From Maribacter polysaccharolyticus (GTDB taxonomy: Bacteria; Bacteroidota; Bacteroidia; Flavobacteriales; Flavobacteriaceae): a stretch of 64,000 nucleotides of DNA. Location: positions 32,834-96,833 of the forward strand of contig NZ_JARBUY010000008.1 in the NCBI RefSeq assembly GCF_028882255.1. The letters run 5' to 3'. Every line of letters begins with the position of its first letter. Within the stretch, counting starts at the first letter, position 1. The notes beneath the pieces are model-generated. The model was given only the letters and a program-made list of their open reading frames with translations, made no database searches and had not been told where the DNA came from. Shown one piece after another: positions 26,155 to 35,874 of this stretch. A program made the translations under genes and the position numbers.

Positions 26155-28698
26155 ATGCATCAAATAGAAAGATTAGAGGAGTTTAAAAAATCGGTTCAGA
26201 ACAAGTTCAATGTGTATAACAGCCTGTTCCTTAATTTACCTTATCGGAATATCGAGAATGTCGGTATGGTCGTGCCCCTTTTGCACCATCAATCCGTTAA
26301 AGGCTTGAAAGCGGGCCTTAATCCACAAGAAATCCTGGAATCATTTTTTGCGAATTATGTGAATATTGAGAATGAAAAGGAGCAGATCGATTTTATGTTC
26401 CGCATTATACAATATGTAGAACGCCAAGTTGTTTTATACGATAGTGTAGAGGATGCGGCTTTTCCAAAGCTGCAAGAGCATAGCGATTCCCTTTCCATCA
26501 AGGATTATTTTCAACTGGTGAACAAGACGAAAAGTTGGGATAAGGTGGCCGAAAAACTATCGAACTTCAGTGCCCGGATCGTTCTTACCGCGCACCCAAC
26601 CCAATTTTATACTTCGGCCGTTCTCGATATTATGAACGATCTGCGGTCGCTTATCGTGGATAATAAGATCGATGACATCGATGTTACCCTACAACAATTG
26701 GGACTTACCTCATTAATGAACAGTCAAAAGCCCACACCTTTGGATGAGGCCAAGAATATCATTTATATACTACGGCATGTTTACTATGATGCGATGGGTG
26801 ATCTGTATGCCTATATAAAAGAGAATATTGATAACGATGATTTTGAGAACCATAACATCATGAAACTTGGGTTCTGGCCGGGCGGTGACCGGGACGGAAA
26901 CCCTTTTGTGACCGCTGAAATCACCAAGAATGTTGCCGATGAATTAAGGTTGAACCTTTTAAAATGCTATTATAACGACCTTAAATCCCTTCAGAAAAAA
27001 CTAACCTTCGCCAAAATACAGGACCCTTTAAAGGCTTTGCGCAATAAGGTGTATTCGGCAATGTTCGATTCAAAAAGGCCGATCGCTTACGAAGAGATCA
27101 TCGATCCCTTGATGGAAATGCGCGACTTATTGGTCAATGAGTATCATGGTCTCTTCTTAAGTAAATTGGATCATTTTATTGATAAGGTAAAGATTTTCAA
27201 GACCCATTTTGCCTCACTTGATATACGGCAGGATCATAGCAAACATGTCTTGGCCGTTGAAACCATTTTAAAGGAAAACGGGTATTTAAAGGAAAGTTTG
27301 TCCGAGGTTTCAGAGTCGGAACTGATTGATTTGTTATTGAGGGAAGAAATAACGGCCGATCCCGATACCTATGAGGATATTGTCAAGGACACTTTGTTGA
27401 ATATTCAACAGTTGAAAGACATACAAGCCAAAAATGGGGAAGACGGTTGCAATAGGTATATCATCAGTAATTCTGAGGATATATTCTCCGTGTTGTTTGT
27501 ATTCGGTCTATTCCGATGGGCCGGTTGGGAAAAGGATGCCATTACCTTTGATATCATTCCCCTATTCGAAACCATGAAGGGAATGTCCGGGGCAGAAGGT
27601 ATCATGCAGACCCTTTTTGATCTGCCTGAATATCAAAAACACCTTGAGCAGCGGCGGAAAAGACAGACCATGATGCTCGGATTTTCCGATGGTACCAAAG
27701 ACGGAGGGTATGTTAAGGCCAACTGGTCTATCCTTAAAACCAAAGAACAATTGTCGAAGGTGTGTAAAAAGAACGATATAAAAGCCATGTTTTTCGATGG
27801 TAGGGGAGGCCCACCGGCACGTGGTGGAGGTAGAACACATCGTTTTTATGCTGCCCAGACCAAAGATATCGCCAATAACGAGATTCAGCTCACCATTCAA
27901 GGGCAGACCATTACGAGTACCTATGGGACGAAGGAACAATTTCAGCATAATTGTGAACAATTGTTGACCGCCGGATTGTCCAATAACCTATTCGGAAAGG
28001 AAAATGTGATTTCCAAGGAGCATCGAAAATTATTGGAGGAATTGTCCGAATTGAGTTTTGCCAAGTACGATGCGTTGAAAAACCATGAAATGTTCATTCC
28101 CTATCTCGAAAACAGGAGTACGCTCAAATATTACCAAAAGGCGAACATCGGCAGTAGGCCTGGGAAACGTGGGAATAAAAAACAATTGACATTAAGCGAC
28201 CTAAGGGCTATTTCATTCGTCGGTTCATGGAGTCAATTGAAACAGAATGTACCTGGTTACTTTGGTATCGGTACGGCTATAAAAACCATCCGTGACTCGG
28301 GGCGCCTCAGGGAATTGAAGAAAATGTACAAGGAAGTTCCCTTTTTTAAGGCCTTGATGCATAATAGTATGATGTCGCTCACCAAATGCTATTTTGAATT
28401 GACGAGTTATATGAAGGAAGATGCGAAATACGGCGAATTTTGGAATATCCTTTATAATGAATACCTCCTATCGAAAGAAATGCTATTGTTGATTTCAGGA
28501 TCCAATGTTTTAATGGAAAATGAAGGTATTTCACGGGAATCGATACAAATCAGGGAGAATATCGTACTGCCACTTCTGGTGATCCAACAATATGCCCTCC
28601 AAAAAATAGGTCAGGAAACGGATTATAAGGAAATCTATGAGAAGATAGTAACCAGATCCCTTTACGGAAATATCAATGCGAGTCGAAACTCGGCTTAA
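26155..28698 (+). CDS. ppc: Phosphoenolpyruvate carboxylase
   Basis: Carboxylates PEP with bicarbonate to oxaloacetate, refilling the TCA cycle. From ATG 26155 the protein has 847 aa. Active-site elements in order: LTAHPTQFYT (catalytic His, about 145), FWPGGDRDGNPF, LDIRQDHSKH, MLGFSDGTKDGG, FFDGRGGPPARGGGR (bicarbonate/PEP loop) and SRPGKRGNKKQ. The C-terminal SRNSA replaces the QNTG ending of many PEPCs, a variation expected in this phylum. A longer form from 26083 adds 24 non-conserved residues. Two hairpins lie immediately downstream. Confidence 0.95.
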   Translation: MHQIERLEEFKKSVQNKFNVYNSLFLNLPYRNIENVGMVVPLLHHQSVKGLKAGLNPQEILESFFANYVNIENEKEQIDFMFRIIQYVERQVVLYDSVEDAAFPKLQEHSDSLSIKDYFQLVNKTKSWDKVAEKLSNFSARIVLTAHPTQFYTSAVLDIMNDLRSLIVDNKIDDIDVTLQQLGLTSLMNSQKPTPLDEAKNIIYILRHVYYDAMGDLYAYIKENIDNDDFENHNIMKLGFWPGGDRDGNPFVTAEITKNVADELRLNLLKCYYNDLKSLQKKLTFAKIQDPLKALRNKVYSAMFDSKRPIAYEEIIDPLMEMRDLLVNEYHGLFLSKLDHFIDKVKIFKTHFASLDIRQDHSKHVLAVETILKENGYLKESLSEVSESELIDLLLREEITADPDTYEDIVKDTLLNIQQLKDIQAKNGEDGCNRYIISNSEDIFSVLFVFGLFRWAGWEKDAITFDIIPLFETMKGMSGAEGIMQTLFDLPEYQKHLEQRRKRQTMMLGFSDGTKDGGYVKANWSILKTKEQLSKVCKKNDIKAMFFDGRGGPPARGGGRTHRFYAAQTKDIANNEIQLTIQGQTITSTYGTKEQFQHNCEQLLTAGLSNNLFGKENVISKEHRKLLEELSELSFAKYDALKNHEMFIPYLENRSTLKYYQKANIGSRPGKRGNKKQLTLSDLRAISFVGSWSQLKQNVPGYFGIGTAIKTIRDSGRLRELKKMYKEVPFFKALMHNSMMSLTKCYFELTSYMKEDAKYGEFWNILYNEYLLSKEMLLLISGSNVLMENEGISRESIQIRENIVLPLLVIQQYALQKIGQETDYKEIYEKIVTRSLYGNINASRNSA

Positions 28699-28714
28699 TG
28701 TAATGGTAAAAAAA

Positions 28715-28746
28715 GGACCTACAAGGTTGTTTGATCTTGTAGGTCC
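28715..28746. terminator. Bidirectional intrinsic terminator after ppc
   Basis: 11-bp perfect stem (28715-28725 / 28736-28746), loop of 10 bases. Read on the minus strand it is followed by seven T, which makes it a strong terminator for the small ORF at 28807-28950. On the plus strand the tail ATATAGCTTAAAT is weaker but the stem would still end the ppc message. Confidence 0.8.
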
Positions 28747-28770
28747 ATATAGCTTAAATCACTTTTATTA

Positions 28771-28796
28771 CCGGTAGGGTTTTTAAACCCTATTGG
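28771..28796 (+). terminator. Second hairpin downstream of ppc
   Basis: TAGGGTTT (28775-28782) pairs with AAACCCTA (28785-28792). Four more pairs, two of them G-U on the plus strand, extend the stem to 28771-28796. It lies between the first terminator and the stop of the minus-strand small ORF. It is structurally better as plus-strand RNA, so it may back up ppc termination. Confidence 0.5.
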
Positions 28797-28806
28797 GTAG
28801 TAAAGA

Positions 28807-28950
28807 CTATTTCTTGTTTTGTTGCTTTTTTATAGTGGTCTTGTCTATATCGAACGTATTGGTATCGATACCGGTATTACCGGTTGGATTGGTAGGATTT
28901 GATTGTTGTACTTTTCTTTTGAATTTCTTTTTGTCTTTGATTATTCCCAT
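28807..28950 (-). CDS. Short basic protein of 47 residues, unknown
   Basis: Open frame from ATG at 28950 to TAG at 28807. The N-terminus is very basic (MGIIKDKKKFKRKVQQ), the middle is Asn/Thr/Pro/Gly-rich (SNPTNPTGNTGIDTNTFDID) and the tail is KTTIKKQQNKK. Codons (GGT, ACC, GAT, AAA) fit the neighbours. A strong minus-strand terminator with seven T lies 60 bases downstream, and an A-rich stretch typical of Bacteroidota translation starts precedes the ATG. No family is recognised. A nucleic-acid- or ribosome-binding peptide is possible from composition only. The remaining gap to 29080 shows nothing else. Confidence 0.55.
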   Translation of the reverse strand: MGIIKDKKKFKRKVQQSNPTNPTGNTGIDTNTFDIDKTTIKKQQNKK

Positions 28951-29080
28951 TTTTTCGGTTTTTATGTTCAACCTTAATATAGGATTCGCAAGTCGAAATC
29001 TCCGTTAAAGGCGTTGTAAACCTCTGTTAAGGAATGTTAATGACCACTGTGCATTACAGTAATGGCAACAAGACTACGTA

Positions 29081-30577
29081 TTAATTCAAAGGGGTACTCA
29101 AAATGCCATAAAATGCTTTGATGCCATAAGCGATTTGAGCGATTTTGAGGTTTTCATTCGGACTATGCTGATTGTTGTCGGCATTTACCAAAGGTACGAT
29201 GAAAGCCGGTATTTTCAATTCGTTGATAAAAGGGGCAATGGGTACGGTACCCCCCATAATCCGGATCTGGACCACATCCTCACCGAAAGAATCGTTCAAT
29301 ACCTTTACCAAGAAATGGCCATATGCATTGTCCAAATCGGTTCTAAAAGCATTTGTTACACTGCCTTCGGTAATGGTGATGATCTTGTCATGGGCCATGC
29401 GCTCCTCTTTGGTAGGAACACCCTCCATGACATAGAACCCTTGGTTTGCAATATGTTTTTTGACAAGGGTTTTTAATCTGTTTCCATCGGTTTCCGGAAC
29501 TAACCGTATATCTATTTCCGCCGTGGCACTTTCCGGGATAATGGTACGTGCTTTCTCTCCGACCCACCCCGAGGCTAGACCGCGGATGTTCAGGGAAGGG
29601 TATTGTAAGGATTCCTGATAAAAACTGCCCACCTGTTCCGGGGTTTTAATGGCGAGATTTGCATTGATGTTTTCTGCATCTTCCGGCACTTTTTTTAAGA
29701 TTTCCATGGTTGGGTCGTCCAATGTGATACCATCATAATATCCTTTGATCAAGACTTTGCCATTGGGGTCTTTCATGCTGGCCAATACCTGTGACAACTG
29801 AAAACCCGGATTGGGGGCATAATTCCCGTAATGTCCACTATGTTGTGGCTTTATTGGGCCGTAAGTGGTTAACGAAAGGCTGGTAATACCTCTACAGCCA
29901 TATACCACTGTGGGTTTTCCTGAGCCATGTACCGGTCCGTCATTGATGACCAGAAAATCGGCCTTTAGTAAATCCCTGTATTCCTTTACGGCATCCGGTA
30001 AGGGTTTGCTGCCTTTTTCCTCTTCGCTATCCAAAATCACCTTAACATTGAATGGCAACACGACGTTGTTCTTTTTCAATAGATCAATGGCGTTTAAAAA
30101 CATGACTATGGGGCCTTTGTCATCCGAGGTTGAACGACCAAAAAGCCGCCAGTCGGCATTCATGTTTTTAGTAAGACTGTCAAAAGGTTGGGTTTTCCAT
30201 TGGTCGCCTTCTTTTGATTTCAAAACGACTTGGTACGGATTCGGTTGATCCCATTTTGAGGGATCCACGGACTGCCCGTCGAGATGCATATAAAAAAGTA
30301 CGGTAGGTTTTTGGTCTTCCACGGGCAATGCCGCAAAGAACAGCGATTCCCCTTTGGTCGGCAATAGGGAGGAATTAAAGCCCCTTTCGTTGAATTTTTT
30401 GGTGAGCCAAGTAAGGTTCCGATTGATATCGGCGTGTTCCAAAGCATCATTGGGTATGGCTACGAACTCCCTTAATTCATTGATTGTGTGGCTTACATAG
30501 GCGTTAAGGACATCATCATCTTGAGCAAAAGTATGCGCTGAGATACATACAAGGAATAGGGCTATGATTTTTTTCAT
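29081..30577 (-). CDS. M20 family metallopeptidase, exported
   Basis: 498 aa with a signal peptide (MKKIIALFLVCISAHTFAQ), so it is extracytoplasmic, unlike most M20 dipeptidases. The two-zinc site is visible: VLFYMHLDGQSVDP (His and Asp), SDDKGPIVMF (bridging Asp) and LDSEEEKGS (catalytic Glu and metal Glu), with RIMGGTVPIAPF and NADNNQHSPNENL supplying the last ligands. The dimerisation insert contains PQHSGHYGN. It probably cleaves dipeptides or acylated amino acids. It is the next gene after the trp operon's small membrane gene but 37 bases away, so readthrough is possible. Confidence 0.92.
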   Translation of the reverse strand: MKKIIALFLVCISAHTFAQDDDVLNAYVSHTINELREFVAIPNDALEHADINRNLTWLTKKFNERGFNSSLLPTKGESLFFAALPVEDQKPTVLFYMHLDGQSVDPSKWDQPNPYQVVLKSKEGDQWKTQPFDSLTKNMNADWRLFGRSTSDDKGPIVMFLNAIDLLKKNNVVLPFNVKVILDSEEEKGSKPLPDAVKEYRDLLKADFLVINDGPVHGSGKPTVVYGCRGITSLSLTTYGPIKPQHSGHYGNYAPNPGFQLSQVLASMKDPNGKVLIKGYYDGITLDDPTMEILKKVPEDAENINANLAIKTPEQVGSFYQESLQYPSLNIRGLASGWVGEKARTIIPESATAEIDIRLVPETDGNRLKTLVKKHIANQGFYVMEGVPTKEERMAHDKIITITEGSVTNAFRTDLDNAYGHFLVKVLNDSFGEDVVQIRIMGGTVPIAPFINELKIPAFIVPLVNADNNQHSPNENLKIAQIAYGIKAFYGILSTPLN

Positions 30578-30614
30578 TTTCTTTTTTGGGAATAAGTTTT
30601 AAAAGTAGGCATTT

Positions 30615-30839
30615 CTAATTTTTCAACAAGCCTATTACCTTTAAAATAATAAGTCGGAGAAGGAGTAAAAAGGGAAAGCCGTGGAAAATGACATCGAACC
30701 AATCCATTGGCCCCATACCGATCGCTCCACCGGCTATCCACCGTATTTTACCCCAAATATGGGGTTCTGGAAAAAATGGGGCCAACCCCAATGTCAAACA
30801 AAGTAAGATGACCAGTTTCCACTTGTTGATGAATTCCAT
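30615..30839 (-). CDS. Small two-helix membrane protein
   Basis: 74 aa. Two hydrophobic segments (about 8-23, LVILLCLTLGLAPFF, and 52-70, FPFLLLLRLIILKVIGLL) flank a conserved-looking EPHIWGKIRWIAGGAIGMGPMDWFD loop rich in Trp. I recall homologues of this size in other flavobacteria without an assigned function; automated names such as RND transporter are not supported by length. It starts 3 bases after trpA, so it is translated from the trp message. Its Trp-rich loop (three Trp in about 25 residues) is curious in that location. Confidence 0.7.
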   Translation of the reverse strand: MEFINKWKLVILLCLTLGLAPFFPEPHIWGKIRWIAGGAIGMGPMDWFDVIFHGFPFLLLLRLIILKVIGLLKN

Positions 30840-30842
30840 GGC

Positions 30843-31604
30843 TTAACGGATGGTTTTGATAAAATCGGGAATTCCCTCGATTCCAAATTGGTTCAAATGC
30901 TTAATGAATGCAGAGCCAATGATTGCCCCGGAAGTGGTACGGGTGGCTTGGTTAAAGGTCTCCGCATTATTGATCCCAAATCCGACAATTTGGGGATTGT
31001 TGAGGTCAAGGGCCGCAATGCGTTCAAAATAAGCTTGTTGTTCCGATCCAAAACCGGACGTGGCCCCAGTGGTACTGGCCGAACTGACCATGTAAATGAA
31101 TCCGTTCGAGGCATCGTCAATTTTTCTGATGCGCTCATCACTGGTTTGGGGGGTGATCAAAAATATATTGATCAGCCCGTATTTTTTAAACGTCGCTTCG
31201 TAATCTTGTAGATATACATCCAAGGGTAAATCGGGTAAAATGAGTCCGTCAATACCAATTTCCTTACATCGTTTGCAAAAGGCCTCGACGCCATATTGAA
31301 ACACCGGATTAAAATAGCCCATAATGATCAAGGGGATGGAGACCGATTTTCGGATATCCTTCAATTGTTCAAAAAGTAATTCGGTGTTCATCCCGTTTTT
31401 CAAAGCGGCCGTTGAACTTTCTTGAATGGTGGGGCCGTCTGCCAACGGGTCTGAAAAAGGTAATCCGATCTCGATGAGATCCACCCCGTTCTTTTCGAGG
31501 TCCTGTATGATGTTCACCGTGTCGTTGAGTTCTGGATAACCGGCGGTAAAATAAATGGAAAGGATTTTTTTATCCTCCTTGAGTTTTTGGTGTATTCTGT
31601 TCAT
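30843..31604 (-). CDS. trpA: Tryptophan synthase alpha chain
   Basis: Cleaves indole-3-glycerol phosphate to indole, which is channelled to TrpB. 253 aa from the ATG at 31604 (MNRIHQKLKED). Catalytic Glu and Asp are in LIEIGLPFSDPLADGPTIQ (about 45-63), the phosphate loop in VGFGI and GSAFIKHL. The longer frame starting at 31661 would run into trpB and was rejected. It starts 10 bases after the trpB stop. Confidence 0.97.
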   Translation of the reverse strand: MNRIHQKLKEDKKILSIYFTAGYPELNDTVNIIQDLEKNGVDLIEIGLPFSDPLADGPTIQESSTAALKNGMNTELLFEQLKDIRKSVSIPLIIMGYFNPVFQYGVEAFCKRCKEIGIDGLILPDLPLDVYLQDYEATFKKYGLINIFLITPQTSDERIRKIDDASNGFIYMVSSASTTGATSGFGSEQQAYFERIAALDLNNPQIVGFGINNAETFNQATRTTSGAIIGSAFIKHLNQFGIEGIPDFIKTIR

Positions 31605-31614
31605 CGGAAATGGA

Positions 31615-32796
31615 TTATAGCTTGAAATAATCAATGTATGTGTCGAGATCCTTGTCGCCACGACCCGAAAGATTTATAACGACGATATCATTTGGTTTGA
31701 ATGTCTTTTCTTCCAAAACCGCAAAGGCGTGTGAGCTTTCGATGGCGGGAATGATGCCTTCCAACTTGGATAATAACAAGCCGGCTTTCATGGCATCGGC
31801 ATCGGTTATTGATATGAATTCCCCGCGGCCAGACCGGAATAAATGGGCATGCATGGGGCCAACACCGGGATAATCGAGTCCGGCCGATATGGAATACGGT
31901 TCGGTTATTTGTCCGTCCGGCGTCTGCATCAACAGGGTCTTGCTTCCATGAATGATCCCAACTTTCCCCAATGCGGAGGTTGCTGCACTTTCCCCGGAAT
32001 CAATTCCTTTTCCGGCAGCCTCAACCGCGATAATTCCGACATCCTCTGTATCCAGATAATGGTAAAAAGCACCGGCGGCATTACTGCCCCCACCGACACA
32101 GGCAATGACATAATCAGGGTTTTCAACACCCTCTTTTTCTTTTAATTGGGATTTTATTTCTTGGGAAATCACCGATTGAAACCGGGCGACCATATCGGGG
32201 TAAGGGTGTGGCCCAACCACCGAACCTATAATATAATGGGTGTCTACGGGGTTATTGATCCAATCGCGGATGGCCTCATTGGTGGCATCCTTTAAGGTTC
32301 TACTACCGGAAAGTGCAGGGCGTACTTCGGCACCCAACATTTTCATTCGTGCTACGTTCGGTGCTTGTCGTGCAATATCTATCTCTCCCATATAGACCAC
32401 ACATTCTATTCCCATCAGCGCACAGACCGTAGCCGTGGCAACACCGTGTTGACCGGCACCTGTCTCGGCAATGATCCTGTTCTTACCTAGTTTTTTGGCC
32501 ATGAGTATCTGCCCTATGGTATTATTTACCTTATGGGCACCGGTATGGCAAAGGTCTTCCCTTTTTAAGTAGATCTTCGTGTTGTATTTTTTCGATAACC
32601 TTTCTGCGAAGTATAATGGGGTCGGCCGGCCAACATAATCCTTCAATAAATGGTCGAATTCCTTTTTGAACGAAGGTTCTTCCATGATCTGGATATAGTT
32701 TTGGCGTAATTCCTCGGTATTCGGGTATAGCATTTCCGGTATGAATGCCCCTCCGAATTCTCCATAATAGCCTTTTTCGTCTGCGTTGTAACTCAT
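31615..32796 (-). CDS. trpB: Tryptophan synthase beta chain
   Basis: PLP enzyme joining indole and serine to tryptophan. 393 aa. The PLP lysine is in [13 protein letters not shown] (near residue 87), the carboxylate loop in [14 protein letters not shown], the phosphate-binding loop in [14 protein letters not shown] and the C-terminal [11 protein letters not shown]. The N-terminus ([15 protein letters not shown]) is that of the TrpB1 class that pairs with TrpA. Its ATG overlaps the trpF stop by 4 bases. Confidence 0.98.
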   Translation of the reverse strand: MSYNADEKGYYGEFGGAFIPEMLYPNTEELRQNYIQIMEEPSFKKEFDHLLKDYVGRPTPLYFAERLSKKYNTKIYLKREDLCHTGAHKVNNTIGQILMAKKLGKNRIIAETGAGQHGVATATVCALMGIECVVYMGEIDIARQAPNVARMKMLGAEVRPALSGSRTLKDATNEAIRDWINNPVDTHYIIGSVVGPHPYPDMVARFQSVISQEIKSQLKEKEGVENPDYVIACVGGGSNAAGAFYHYLDTEDVGIIAVEAAGKGIDSGESAATSALGKVGIIHGSKTLLMQTPDGQITEPYSISAGLDYPGVGPMHAHLFRSGRGEFISITDADAMKAGLLLSKLEGIIPAIESSHAFAVLEEKTFKPNDIVVINLSGRGDKDLDTYIDYFKL

Positions 32797-33455
32797 CTTA
32801 GTTCTTTTATAAAATCTTTTAATGCGCCAAGATCCTTCAATCCTGGCTCAATTTCAAATTGGCTGTTCACATCAATGGCATGGCAAAGGTTTGAATTTGG
32901 CAGCTTCATGAATTCCTTGATCGAATCCAAGTCCATAGGCCCAATACCCCCACTTAAGAAATAGGGTTTTTTGGATGGAAAATCCTTTAAAATCTTCCAG
33001 TCGAACTTGTATCCATTGCCACCGGGCAGTTTTCCCTTGGTATCGAAAAGGTAATAATCACAAACCGATTCGTAAGGCTCAAGTTCCTTGAAATCGAATT
33101 CATCCTTTAATGAAAATACCTTAATGATATCGACACCTTTCAATTCGCTCTTTAGCGTACGGCAATAATCCGGGGATTCCTTGCCGTGAAGCTGTACTGC
33201 CACTAATTTATGGGTGTTTACCTTCTCTACGATCTCTTCGATATATGCATCGACAAAAACGCCTACCTTTTTGATACGATGTGGTAAAATGATGGGCTTT
33301 TCATCGAAATGCCTTTTGGACGGCTCCCAGAAAATAAACCCAAGGTAATCGGGATTTAAGGTCGCGACCTCAGCGGCATTTTTGTTCATACCACAGACCT
33401 TGACCTTTATCGGTTCCTTTTTCGGATCTTTGGCAAGTTTATGGTATTGGCTCAT
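32793..33455 (-). CDS. trpF: Phosphoribosylanthranilate isomerase
   Basis: TIM-barrel isomerase of 220 aa, third step of the Trp branch. Recognised from [23 protein letters not shown] (catalytic Cys), [32 protein letters not shown] (catalytic Asp) and [11 protein letters not shown]. The first 15 residues before KVKVCGM are longer than usual, so the real start may be slightly downstream. It is a separate gene here, not fused to trpC. Confidence 0.96.
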   Translation of the reverse strand: MSQYHKLAKDPKKEPIKVKVCGMNKNAAEVATLNPDYLGFIFWEPSKRHFDEKPIILPHRIKKVGVFVDAYIEEIVEKVNTHKLVAVQLHGKESPDYCRTLKSELKGVDIIKVFSLKDEFDFKELEPYESVCDYYLFDTKGKLPGGNGYKFDWKILKDFPSKKPYFLSGGIGPMDLDSIKEFMKLPNSNLCHAIDVNSQFEIEPGLKDLGALKDFIKELR

Positions 33456-33468
33456 GGGTCTCTTGTTT

Positions 33469-34251
33469 TCAGTTCAAAGCGTTGATGAATGCCGTCGCAC
33501 TTACCCCGGGATCTTCGGTTTTCATGAAATTTTCACCGATAAGAAAACCCTGATACCCAAAAGGCCTTAATTCCTTTATGGCTTCAATGCTACTGATACC
33601 GCTTTCCGATACTTTCACGAAATCGTCCGGGATGATCTTTGAAAGGTTTTTACTGGTCTCCAAACTGACTTCAAAAGTCTTAAGGTTGCGATTGTTGACC
33701 CCCAACATATCCAGACTGGGCATGATCGATTTGTGCAATTCCTCCTCATTGTGTACTTCCAATAAAACATCCAAATGCAAGCTTTTGGCCAATTCGGAAA
33801 ACAACTTTATTTCGGATGGGGATAAAATGGCGGCAATCAAAAGAATAACATCGGCCCCATAGGCTTTGGCTTCTATGATTTGATATTCATCAATGATGAA
33901 TTCTTTTCGGAGTAATGGCATTTTTACCGATGCCCTTGCTGCTAAAAGATCGTCAAGCGATCCTCCGAAATATTTGCCATCGGTTAAAACGGACATGCCA
34001 CAAACACCTGCATGTTCATAGCCTTTTGCTACATCCTGTACATTAAGGGTATGATTGATGACCGATTTGGAGGGCGACCGGCGCTTATGCTCCGCAATAA
34101 TTCCTGTGGGGCTATTCCGAAGTGCTTGCGCCAAAGAATTACTTTCCCGCCCAAAAAGTACGGAGGCCTCTAATTGGGATGTGGGAATCAATCCTTTTCG
34201 AAGTTCTACCTCGACCCTTTTGTCTCTGACTATTTTATCTAGGATATTCAT
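33469..34251 (-). CDS. trpC: Indole-3-glycerol phosphate synthase
   Basis: TIM-barrel decarboxylating cyclase, 260 aa. Visible: the N-terminal NILDKIVRDKRVEVE, IIAEHKRRSPSKSVI (catalytic Lys), VLTDGKYFGG, LLRKEFIIDEYQI (Lys and Glu), LEVHNEEEL, GVNNRNLKTF and the phosphate-binding VSESGIS and FLIGENFM. All catalytic positions are intact. It begins 11 bases after trpD. Confidence 0.97.
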   Translation of the reverse strand: MNILDKIVRDKRVEVELRKGLIPTSQLEASVLFGRESNSLAQALRNSPTGIIAEHKRRSPSKSVINHTLNVQDVAKGYEHAGVCGMSVLTDGKYFGGSLDDLLAARASVKMPLLRKEFIIDEYQIIEAKAYGADVILLIAAILSPSEIKLFSELAKSLHLDVLLEVHNEEELHKSIMPSLDMLGVNNRNLKTFEVSLETSKNLSKIIPDDFVKVSESGISSIEAIKELRPFGYQGFLIGENFMKTEDPGVSATAFINALN

Positions 34252-34262
34252 GTAATGAGCGA

Positions 34263-35255
34263 TTATACACTTAGTGCCTGTAATTTATTCAATGCTTTTA
34301 AGCCTTTTCCGGAAAGTAAGGCTTCTTTGGCGTTTTCAAACCCTTCTTTTGGGGAAACTCCATTAACCGTAGCGATGGCGATACTGGCATTGGCGCAAAC
34401 CACATTGTTTTGTGCCTCGGTTCCCTTGCCGTTAAGGATGTCCATAAATATCCTTGCCGATTCTTCGACAGTCTCACCACCGACAATTTGGGATTGTTCC
34501 ACACGTTTTATTCCAAAATCCCCAGGGTGCAACATGCCTTCCGATTTGTTCGATATGGTTTTGGTGGCCCCTGTCAATGATATTTCATCATAGCCATCCA
34601 ATGCATGTAAAACGGTAAAGTTTTTATCGGTTTTTTGGTATAGGTACCCATACATACGGGCCAATTCCAAATTGAAAACCCCTACCATCTGGTTTTTGGG
34701 GAATGCGGGATTTACCATGGGCCCTAACATATTGAAAAAGGTTTTTACGGCCAATTCCCTTCGAATGGGGGCCACATTTTTCATGGCGGGATGAAAAAGG
34801 GGGGCGTGCAATACACATATTCCGGCCTCCTCAATCGACTTTTTAAGAAAATCAGCTTCATTGCTGAACGTAATGCCTAAAAATTCCATGACATTACTAC
34901 TGCCACATTTTGAGGAAACCCCATAGTTACCATGTTTGGTCACTTTTACCCCCGCACCGGCGGTGACAAATGAGGCCAAGGTAGAAATATTGAAGGTGTC
35001 CTTGCCATCACCACCCGTTCCACATAAGTCAATGGGGTTATAGTCCGATAGGTCAACGGCCAAACATAGATCCAATAAGGCATCGCGGAAACCTTCCAAC
35101 TCTTCGATCGTAATGCTGCGCATCATATACACGGTTAAAAAAGCGGCGATCTGACTTGTATTGTATTCCCCTTTGGCGATGTTCACCAAAACTTGCTTGG
35201 CATCTTCCTTTGTAAGGAAGTCGTGATTGATCAATCTGTTTAAAATATCTTTCAT
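34263..35255 (-). CDS. trpD: Anthranilate phosphoribosyltransferase
   Basis: 330 aa, joins anthranilate to PRPP. The PRPP loop DLCGTGGDGKDTFNIST (about 77-93) and KHGNYGVSSKCGSSNVMEFLG are characteristic, as is HAPLFHPAMKNVAPIRRELAV and the later LHALDGYDEISLTG for the second metal. The protein is a stand-alone enzyme, not fused to the amidotransferase. It lies 28 bases behind trpG. Confidence 0.97.
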   Translation of the reverse strand: MKDILNRLINHDFLTKEDAKQVLVNIAKGEYNTSQIAAFLTVYMMRSITIEELEGFRDALLDLCLAVDLSDYNPIDLCGTGGDGKDTFNISTLASFVTAGAGVKVTKHGNYGVSSKCGSSNVMEFLGITFSNEADFLKKSIEEAGICVLHAPLFHPAMKNVAPIRRELAVKTFFNMLGPMVNPAFPKNQMVGVFNLELARMYGYLYQKTDKNFTVLHALDGYDEISLTGATKTISNKSEGMLHPGDFGIKRVEQSQIVGGETVEESARIFMDILNGKGTEAQNNVVCANASIAIATVNGVSPKEGFENAKEALLSGKGLKALNKLQALSV

Positions 35256-35283
35256 AAATGCTGAATTTGTTTCAGTGTTTATT

Positions 35284-35853
35284 CTATGCTTTATCGCGTA
35301 ACCAGTTCTTTAGCATGGTTTTACCTTGTGGGGTCAACACGGACTCGGGATGGAATTGTACAGCCCGTACGTCATACTCCTTATGGCGGAGCGACATGAT
35401 CTGGCCGTTTTCATCAATCGAAGTCGTTTCCAAAACCTCTGGCAGGTTGGGATCCACCACCCAGGAATGATAGCGCCCAACTTCTATTTCCTTAGGCAAA
35501 CCCTCGAAGAGGATATCGTCTTTGGTCACTGTTATTTTGGTTGCGATACCGTGATAAACCTCATCAAGATTGATCAAGGTGCCCCCGAACACCTCGGCAA
35601 TGGCCTGTTGTCCCAAACATACACCAAAGATACTTTTGGTCGGGGCGTACTCCGATATGATTTGCTTTAGCAGTCCAGCTTCATCCGGGATGCCCGGACC
35701 GGGTGATAGGACGATTCTTTCAAAAGCACCAACCTCTTCCAAAGTGAGTTGGTCGTTTCGTTTAACGGTGACATCGCAATCCAGATCTTCCAGATAATGG
35801 ACTAGATTATAAGTGAAACTGTCGTAATTGTCTATTACCAATATTTTTTTCAT
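35284..35853 (-). CDS. trpG: Anthranilate synthase component II (glutamine amidotransferase)
   Basis: 189-aa class I amidotransferase that supplies ammonia to TrpE. Catalytic triad: Cys in FGVCLGQQAIAE (near 80), His and Glu in VQFHPESVLTPQG (about 170). The oxyanion strand LSPGPGIPDE is also clear. Because the window holds no folate pab genes, it may serve PabA as well, which is inference. The gene is 21 bases behind trpE. Confidence 0.96.
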   Translation of the reverse strand: MKKILVIDNYDSFTYNLVHYLEDLDCDVTVKRNDQLTLEEVGAFERIVLSPGPGIPDEAGLLKQIISEYAPTKSIFGVCLGQQAIAEVFGGTLINLDEVYHGIATKITVTKDDILFEGLPKEIEVGRYHSWVVDPNLPEVLETTSIDENGQIMSLRHKEYDVRAVQFHPESVLTPQGKTMLKNWLRDKA

Positions 35854-35874
35854 AATTATCTTGTTCTGGAAATT

